From positions 35,936,775 to 36,000,774 of the forward strand of contig JALGPY010000009.1 of the NCBI GenBank assembly GCA_023055425.1: 64,000 bases of DNA, given 5' to 3'. The notes beneath the pieces were generated by a model, which saw only the letters and a list, made by a program, of their open reading frames with translations, did no database searches and was not told the DNA's origin. The translations under genes were made by a program, and so were the position numbers. Source of the DNA: Linanthus parryae. Its lineage: Eukaryota > Streptophyta > Magnoliopsida > Ericales > Polemoniaceae. Positions 57,326 to 64,000 of the stretch are shown piece after piece. The stretch's first letter is position 1, and every line of letters begins with the position of its first letter.

Positions 57326-58589
57326 AACAGCAGAAAATTCAGAATTTTTAAAAAAAAATATATATTTTTTTTCTTAAAAACGCAGAAAACGCTGTCTAAA
57401 TGCAGGTACGCAGTCCAAACAGTCAATTACGCAGCTTAAACAGTTAATTACGCTACCCTATGCTAATTTGCAGTTTAACGGTCAATTACGTAAAAATTGT
57501 GTTAAATACGCAAGTAACAGTTAAAAATGCAGAAAAGCAGCTAAAAACGCAGAAACAGTCAAAAACAGTCAAGTATGCAGCATGCTAAACCCGGGTACGG
57601 GTTAGTACCGAAAACTGAAAAAATAGCGAAAGAAGAAATTTTTTCGAACCTGAGCACTCGGAGTGAGTCAACGAGTGCAAACAAACTGTCGCCGGAAAAA
57701 GTCGCCGGAAAATTTTTTCTCGCCGGAAAAAAATTTCGACTTGGGCACCTTGTAGGCCTCGCCCTCCTCTTCGACGTTTCTCCTTTGTGTTTTCTCAAAT
57801 TTCGACCCGAAGCCAACAAATCTGGAGCTTTTCTTCAAATTTTTCACAAACTTTGACTTGACCCAACCAATTCGGACACTGTTTTGCAGTTTCAACTACA
57901 CCAAAATGATCCAGTTCTCACGAGGATCCCAAAAACGTGCTTGGTTTTTGATTTGGTGAAATTTGAACTTTTGAAGGTGGAGAGAAAATGAGGAAAGAGG
58001 AAGCTTCAAAACACCAACAATGGAGGAAACTTGATGCTGCACCCGTCCATGTGTTTGGGGTAATAATGGACCCTTTTTGAAAATTGCAAAAACCTCCCCC
58101 CAAGTTTGGTTAAATGACATTTTGGCCCCCTTAGGTTTTGGAAGCTGCACTTGCCTCCCCCTGCTGCGTGGCATTCTAGCTGGGCTGCGTAACTGGGCCG
58201 GCTGCGTGGCTGGGCCGCGTGTTTGGGCCGGCTGCGTGGCTGGTCCACTTCAAAATTTTTTTTATTTTTTTCTGGCCTGCGTATTTGGCCGTATGGGCTG
58301 CGTAGCTGGCCTTTGGGCCAGCGTATCTGGCCTTTTGGGCCAGCGTAGTTAAAATATTTTTTTTTTCTCTGGCCTGCGTAATTGGCCTGCTGGGCTGCGT
58401 AACTGGCCTTTTGGGCCAGTTTTTCTGTACTTCTTTAAATGCGTGTCGGACGTCTCGGTTTTGACCCGCACATTTTCCAGCTTAAAATTTCCTGCACAAA
58501 CTTGTCTACCCATTAACACACACTCATCTCGCCTATCTCAAAATTCAGAACGTAAAAATAAAAACTGTAATAAATAAATAATTAACGTA
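57326..58589 (-). other. Spacer between integrase end and ORF3 in element B
   Basis: No supported gene. It holds degenerate TACGCAG/CTGCGTA repeats in two stretches (57360-57560; 58160-58440), the latter with GGGCTGCGTAACTGGCC-type units and GGCCTTTTGGGCC palindromes, similar in theme to the LTR minisatellites. Frames at 57559-58352 overlap on both strands and are not recognised. Confidence 0.6.
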
Positions 58590-58656
58590 ATCCGATGGGT
58601 TGCCTCCCACCAAGCATTTGTGATTTACGGTCGACGGCCCGACCCGGTTACCTCTC
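58590..58656 (-). promoter_or_regulatory. Conserved post-polyprotein block (two hairpins), element B
   Basis: Minus-strand GAGGTAACCGGGTCGGGC, CGTCGACCGTAAATCACAAA, TGCTTGGTGGGAGGCAACCC, overlapping the end of the polyprotein frame. The stem changes TTGGG/CCCAA to GTGGG../..CCCAT but keeps a 4-bp core; the GGTCG/CGACC stem is unchanged. Confidence 0.65.
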
Positions 58657-59474
58657 ACGGGTCGTCAAAGTAGACGGGGTCTACTTTGGTGACTTCAACT
58701 GTCTCGAGATATGGCTTGATCCGGTTTCCGTTCACCCTGAAACTGGACTCGTCTTTTGGATTCTCCAGCTCAAATGCTCCCCATGCAAATATCTTCTTGA
58801 TGATGAACGGTCCCGACCATCGAGACCTCAACTTGCCCGGAAAGAACCGCATCCTTGTGTTGTAGAGAAGCACTTTGTCGCCTTCGTTGAACTGCTTCGG
58901 CGTGATCCGTTGATCATGCCACTTTTTCGTCTTCTCTTTGTAGATTTTAGCGCTCTCGAATGTCGTTCTGCGGAATTCCTCTAATTCCAGCAGTGCCATC
59001 TTCCTCTTATCTCCTGCTAGATTCTGGTCCATGTTGAGCAGTTTGATGGCCCAGTATGCTTTGTGCTCCAACTCAACCGGCAAGTGGCACGCTTTTCCAA
59101 AACACGAGCTGGTATGGCGACATTCCCAGCGGTGTCTTGAAAGCTGTCCTGTAGGCCCAGAGTGCATCGTCCAGTCTTATGGACCAATCCTTTCGGCCAA
59201 GATTCACTGTTTTCTCGAGTATGCTCTTGATCTCTCGATTCGAAACCTCGGCTTGCCCGTTTGTCTGCGGATGATAGGGTAGTGACACCTTGTGAACCGA
59301 CACACCGTACTGTTTCAGAACTTTGGCAAAAACTCGATTAATGAAGTGTGATCCCTCGTCACTGATCATCGCCCTGGGCGTCCCGAACCGGGTAAAAATG
59401 TTGCGTTTCAGAAAACGCTCCACCGTAGCTGCATCGTTTTTCTGACACGCAATCGCCTCGATCCACTTCGTCAC
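58655..59474 (-). pseudogene. Integrase C-terminal half of element B, frameshifted
   Basis: Continues the polyprotein after a TAA (59477-59475). 59474-59073 holds [20 protein letters not shown], the second integrase Asp (SDEGSHF) and [19 protein letters not shown] with the catalytic Glu. An extra T in a TTTT run (~59097) then shifts the frame; the other frame (from ~59100 to 58655) continues [19 protein letters not shown] and ends with FNEGDKVLLYNTRMRFFPGK, WSGPFIIKK, the integrase C-terminal domain that is fused to protease in element A. Confidence 0.85.
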
Positions 59475-62357
59475 TTAATCCACTGCCAGCACAATGTAAA
59501 GATTTCCCATTGAAGACGGGAACGGACCCATGAAGTCAATCCCCCATACATCAAACGGCTCTACCTCCTGCCATACGGTCATCGGCATCTCGTCCCGGTG
59601 TGATGTGTTTCCTGTCCTCTGGCACCTATCACATCCCTGCACATAGTCGTGACAGTCTTTGAAGATTGTCGGCCAGAAAAAACCGGACTGCAGTATTTTA
59701 TGCGCCGTGCGCGTTCCCCCAAAATGACCCCCACACTGTGATGAATGGCAGTGTTGGATCACGTTCCAGGCCTCGTGGGTCGGGATACACCTTCTCAGGA
59801 TGTTATCGGCCCCCTGTTTGAATAAGTACGGGTCATCCCAGAAATACTGTCGACTTTCGGAAACGAACTTTTTCCGCTGAGACGGGGTGAGATCCTCGGG
59901 AAGCGTGCCAGTTACCAAGTAATTGGCTATGGCATAGTACCACGGTCTCCCGATTTTCACTGCCATGATGTGTTCGTCCGGGAAGTTCTCCTTGATCGGT
60001 ACCGGGTCCACCTTCACGTTCTCGAGTCTGGATAGGTGATCCGCCACAACGTTCTCAACTCCCTTCTTGTCCCGGATTTCCACGTCGAATTCCTGCATCA
60101 GTAGCACCCACCTCAACAGTCTCGGTTTTGCGTCCTTCTTGTCCAGCAGGTATTTCAGGGCACTATGGTCGGTAAAGACGATAACTTTTGACCCGACCAA
60201 ATATGGCCTGAATTTGTCCAGGGCATACACCACGGCCAGCAGTTCCTTTTCTGTCGTGCCATAGTTGAGCTGTGCGTCGTTCAGTACCCGGCTCGCATAA
60301 TAAATGACGTGGCAGACTTTATCCTTTCGCTTCCCCAAAACTGCCCCGACTGCGTAGTCGCTGGCGTCACACATCAGCTCAAACGGGAGTGACCAATCCG
60401 GCGTGGTTATAACTGGGGCTGTGGTCAGCTTCTCTTTCAAATGGTCAAAAGCCTGCCGACATGCTGCATCGAAATCAAAGGGTACGTCTTTTCCGAGTAA
60501 AACGCAGAGTGGCTTTGTGATCTTGGAAAAGTCTTTGATGAACCTTCGGTAAAATCCTGCATGTCCCAGAAAACTTTTGATCGCCCTTACGTTCGTCGGG
60601 TATGGAAGCTGCTTTATCACCTCGATCTTAGCTCGGTCCACCTCGAGTCCCTTGCTGGAAATTCTGTGACCCAGCACGATCCCCTCGGTGACCATAAAGT
60701 GACACTTTTCCCAATTGAGCACCAAATTCGCCTTCTTGCATCGGATCAGAACTTGACCCAAATGGAACAGGCAGTCTTCGAAACTGTCCCCGAATAGTGA
60801 AAAGTCGTCCATGAAGACCTCCAGATTTTTCTCGATCATGTCGGAAAAAATCGCCATCATACATCTCTGGAATGTGGCAGGAGCATTACACAACCCGAAC
60901 GGCATGCGCCGAAACGCGAACGTACCGTATGGGCAAGTAAACGTCGTCTTTTCCTGATCTTCCGGGGCTATGCAAATCTGGTTGTACCCGGAGTACCCGT
61001 CCAGAAAACAGTAATAGGCGTGGTGGGCGAGCCGGTCCAGCATCTGGTCCATGAATGGTAGCGGGAAGTGGTCTTTCAGCGTTGCGTCGTTTAGCCTCCG
61101 ATAGTCCATGCAGATCCGCCAGCCTGTAACGGTGCGCTGCGCAATCTGCTCCTGGTCTTTATTCTGCACCACCGTAATACCCCCTTTTTTGGGCACGCAC
61201 TGGACCGGGCTGATCCATGTGCTGTCCGATATGGGGTATATGATTCCCGCTTCCAGCCACTTCATAACCTCTTTTCGCACAACGTCCTTCATGTTCGGAT
61301 TCAGTCTCCGCTGGGGCTGAATCACCGGTTTCTTGCCTTCTTCAATTCGGATCTTGTGCATGCAGTAGGAGGGGCTGATCCCCTTGATATCTGCAATCGT
61401 CCAGGCGATTGCTTCCTTATGCTCTCGCAATACTTCCAGCAGTTTCTGTTCCTGTTCCTGAGATAAACGTGACGAAATAATTACGGGCAGAGTACTATTT
61501 TCACCAATATACGCATACCTGAGATGGCTCGGGAGTGGTTTCAGCTCCAGTGCGGGTGGCTCCTTGAGTGACGGGACCAGAATCATCTTTTGCCCGCCGT
61601 CTTCGTCTCGATGCAAAGTGGTCCAGTCCTCGGCTCTCATGGCGTGCTCGCACCTAGTCTTCTCCTTTTCTTCCCCGTACATGCTGTCTATCTCTTCCCA
61701 CAATTGGTCCATCTCCTCGTTTTCCCAGCCTTCGTCCACCACATCTATAGCACAGATGTCCTCGTGGTCGTAGTAATTTGGCAGTTGCAGATTTTTGAAA
61801 ACGTTGAATTTCACCTTTTCCTCGTTAATCTGCATGGTCAGCTCCCCGCTCTTGCAGTTTATCATTGCTTCGCCCGTGGCCAAAAACGGCCTGCCAAGTA
61901 TGAGCGGTACTTCCCCTGCCTCCATGTCCAGGATGACGAAATCTGCCGGAAAAATTAGCTCGCCGACCTTGACCAGAATATCCTCGATAACTCCATAGGC
62001 CTGTTTTACGGACCTGTCTGCCATCTGCAGCATGATTCTGGTGGGTCGGGGTTCACCGACTTTCAAACTCTTGAAAATCGTCAACAGCATCAGATTGATG
62101 CTGGCCCCTAGGTCACACAGAGCCTTTCCTGTGTAAGCGTTACCTAGGGTGACCGGTATAACGAAACTGCCATGATCCTTTCTCTTCCTCGGTAGCCCAT
62201 TCTTCACACAATTGCTCACTTCTGCCGTCAGGTTTATAGTCTCGAAGTCGCTCATTCGCCTCCTCCCATACAAGATGTCCTTGAGGAATTTGGCGTAAGT
62301 GGGCATCTTAGCCAAAGCCTCAGCAAAAGGTATGTTAATCTGCAGCTGTTTGAACAT
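59475..62357 (-). pseudogene. Protease-RT-RNase H-integrase polyprotein of element B
   Basis: 960 codons open between nonsense codons. Order: protease ALCDLGASINLM (Asp82) and LILGRPFLAT (~152-161); RT from ~345 with WRICMDYRRLND, FLDGYSGYNQI, YGTFAFRRMPFGLCNAPATF and the catalytic FMDD (515-518); RNase H with CDAS (Asp664), EKEL (Glu705) and TDHSAL (Asp730); integrase zinc finger HCHSSQCGGHFG..CDRCQ (~869-912) and the first core Asp in DVWGIDFMGPFPS (~937-948). It stops at TAA in VLAVD-stop-VTKWIEA, mid-integrase. The FMDD form of the RT box and the lineage-typical motifs fit Athila/Tat Ty3/gypsy. Catalytic residues are intact, so only the stops and shift inactivate it. Confidence 0.9.
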
Positions 62358-62396
62358 CTCGAGAAACCTGGCGTAGTCTTTGCTGTCATCCCTCTT

Positions 62397-63974
62397 TCAT
62401 GTTCGCAAGGGGTACGGGACCTCCTTGGAAACTGGTACAGTTTCTGCACCTGTCTCGTTTTGCACTGCATCCTGCTCAACCGAGCCCTTCGGCTGGGGGC
62501 GTTCGACTGTGCTGTTATCCTGGCCCGACAAGTTGCGTTCTACTTCTTTCGAAATTTCTGCACGTGCGTGGCTGGGATACGGTGGATCCTGCAGTGCCAA
62601 TCCACTCCGAGTGGTGATAGCATTGATCTGAGCCCGTGGATTATTTACTGTATTCGAGGGTAGGTTTCCTGGCTGTCTTTCTGTTAGCTGCTGCGCTAAC
62701 TACCCCACCTGCACTTCCAAAGCGCGCAGTGACGTTTTGGTTGTCTGCATATCTGCCGTCAAGGTGTCCATGTGCTTGAACCGGGACTCCATGGTCTGGA
62801 ACATGTACTTGATTTCTTTCATCTGGGCGTCGTACTGCTGCGCAGATGGGACTGACTGAGCCTGCTGGGCCGGGGCAGCCTGCTGGGCTGGTGGCCTGTG
62901 CTGGAACCCCGGTGCATAAACTGCTGCGTTAGGGTTTCCGTACCGAAACCCGGGATGGTCTCTCGTACCCGGTCGGGACCGGCTCGGGTCCCACTGCTGC
63001 TGTACGTAATTGGTATCTTCGGTCCTTAGCTCCTCAATGGCTGTGTCCAGATCAGGTTCTTCGACTGCTGCAACAGTCTTCTTATCCGAGTAGACTTTCG
63101 TGACCAAGTCATGAACGATCTTGGCCAGATTATCTATCCGGTCATCCTCTGCGGGTTCGGCTCTCGCTGCCATCCTGCGATCGTCAAACAGTCGGGTGTC
63201 CTGCTTGGCCAACTGCTTCATCAGGTCATATGCACCTTCTTTGTCCACGTGATACAGGAAATTTCCCCCGGCCTCTCTGTCAATCCTGTCGGCGTTCTCC
63301 CTGTCTAGGGCATGGTAGAAAACCTCCAGAATTTTCGCGTCTCCAAAGCCGTGGTTCGGGCACCGTTTGACCAATCTCATGAGCCTGCCCCATGCGTCCA
63401 CCACCGTCTCCCCCATCTTCTGCCTGAATGACAGGATCTCACTCTGTAACTGTATGACTCGGGAGGCGGGATAGAACTTTGCCAGAAAATCTGCGACACA
63501 CTCCTCCCATGTGGTGATGGATCGGGGTGGTCGGGATTCTAGCCAGTCTTTGGCTACTCCGTAAAGACAGTATGGAATTAAGATCAGCATGAGTGCCTCT
63601 GCTTCTACCCCCTTGTATCTGACCTTGTTGCAGTAATCTTCGAATTTTCCGATAAAATCGTTCGGGTCTTCGTCGGCCCTGCCATGAAACGGGCAGAGAG
63701 TTTGTACCGTCTGGATGGTGGATGGTTTGATGTCGAAGTGCTCGGCGGTGATCTCGGGCACCACAATAGCTCGCTCATGCACCCCGGTGGGGACTTCGAA
63801 ATTTTCCACCAACGCCTTCCCAGATCGGTTATATGTTCTCTGGTTGCTTCGGGCAGCAAGTCCCGCTGTGACAAGTTCCTCAATGTACCGAGCCATCTGG
63901 GCTGGGGTACGTGTCTCTCGTTCCTGTCCACCGGCTTCGGTGTTCTCGGGTGTATCTCTCTGGTTGGTTGCCAT
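62397..63974 (-). pseudogene. Gag of element B with two nonsense codons
   Basis: Starts MATNQRDTPENTEAG at 63974. Open for 424 codons with a full Retrotrans_gag domain (DPNDFIGKFEDYCNKVRYKG, WLESRPPRSITTW) and SRPGTRDHPGFRYGN, then TAG at 62702-62700 where element A has CAG. The frame continues through NAITTRSG-LALQDPPYPSHAR to TGA at 62399-62397 where A has CGA. Both changes are C-to-T on the coding strand. The protein is otherwise about 85-90 percent like that of element A by eye. Confidence 0.85.
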
Positions 63975-64000
63975 CCTGCTTTCTCGGTTTCTGCGGTTCT
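63975..64000 (-). other. 5' leader of element B, cut by window edge
   Basis: Only 26 bp before the gag start are visible; PBS and 5' LTR must lie to the right of this window. Confidence 0.6.

Larger units (their letters stand above)
41278..64000 (-). mobile_element. Element B: Athila-type Ty3/gypsy, coding-complete but broken
   Basis: Minus-strand order: gag (63974-62397), protease-RT-RNase H-integrase (62357-58655), conserved block (58656-58590), ORF3 (57325-44898, split by element C), PPT (43040-43027), 3' LTR (43026-41278). The 5' LTR and PBS lie beyond the right edge. Excluding element C, over 12.2 kb is visible. At least five nonsense codons and one frameshift make it non-autonomous now. 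Confidence 0.85.

Overview
This window is repeat-dominated nuclear DNA of a flowering plant. The element set points there: Ty3/gypsy Athila-type elements primed by a tRNA-Asp-like site, Ty1/copia fragments (SIRE-like and others), a BARE/Angela-type solo LTR, CACTA, Helitron, Stowaway and MULE-like DNA transposons, tRNA-derived SINEs and a FAR1/MULE transposase-like exon. I cannot name the species. No intact ordinary host gene is visible. The best coding sequences are retrotransposon gag-protease frames, one RNase H-like frame and a broken FAR1-like exon.

Layout, left half. 1-5094: a solo LTR (664-2089, 5-bp duplication TACTT) whose 3' part plus flank recurs at 4387-5094; the two copies are separated by DNA that ends in a Helitron 3' terminus (4383) and carries a SINE. 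5095-9935: AT-rich spacer with a Stowaway-type MITE, a CACTA end, two long TTA/TTG microsatellites and, between them, a 1.28-kb element with ~110-bp terminal inverted repeats enclosing gene-leader-like sequence. 10085-14329: decayed SIRE-type copia (RT-RNase H, an env-like third frame, LTR). 14345-20500: AT-rich DNA with a SINE, a (TA)n-bearing tandem duplication, a patchwork of five-plus repeated cores and four MITE copies, and a Helitron-like segment with two more MITEs. 20929-21408: RNase H-like frame. 22953-23970: FAR1-like pseudo-exon cut off by copia sequence. 23970-28897: two LTR-less copia fragments in head-to-head orientation, a potential long hairpin. 28898-31074: left end of a CACTA element.

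Layout, right half (31075-64000): three Athila-type elements. Element A (minus, 31075-41265) has two ~2.2-kb LTRs and one intact 890-codon frame in which gag-protease is fused in frame to the integrase C-terminus; RT, RNase H and the integrase core are deleted. Element B (minus, 41278 to beyond 64000) is the full-coding relative (gag, protease, RT, RNase H, integrase, third ORF) but has several nonsense codons and a frameshift. Element C (plus, 46449-56879, duplication ATATC, LTRs of 1593 bp differing at about 16 sites by eye) lies inside the third ORF of B and carries only an intact 807-codon gag-protease frame. A and C are therefore GAG-only, non-autonomous elements of the TR-GAG type that must borrow RT and integrase, plausibly from relatives of B.

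The most interesting unexplained signals are nucleotide-level, in the non-coding parts of A and C: a pair of ~61-77-nt two-hairpin modules, with the same order, similar spacing (32 and 34 nt) and compensatory stem changes, shared by the two divergent GAG-only elements; a near-invariant ~60-nt two-hairpin block after the last codon of the polyprotein in A, B and C; and three polypurine-like tracts at 0.8-1.1-kb intervals before the 3' LTR in all three. A direct LTR-to-LTR junction of A and B retains scraps of PPT-side and PBS-side sequence, indicating a collapsed multi-LTR chain. All identities and alignments here were made by eye.
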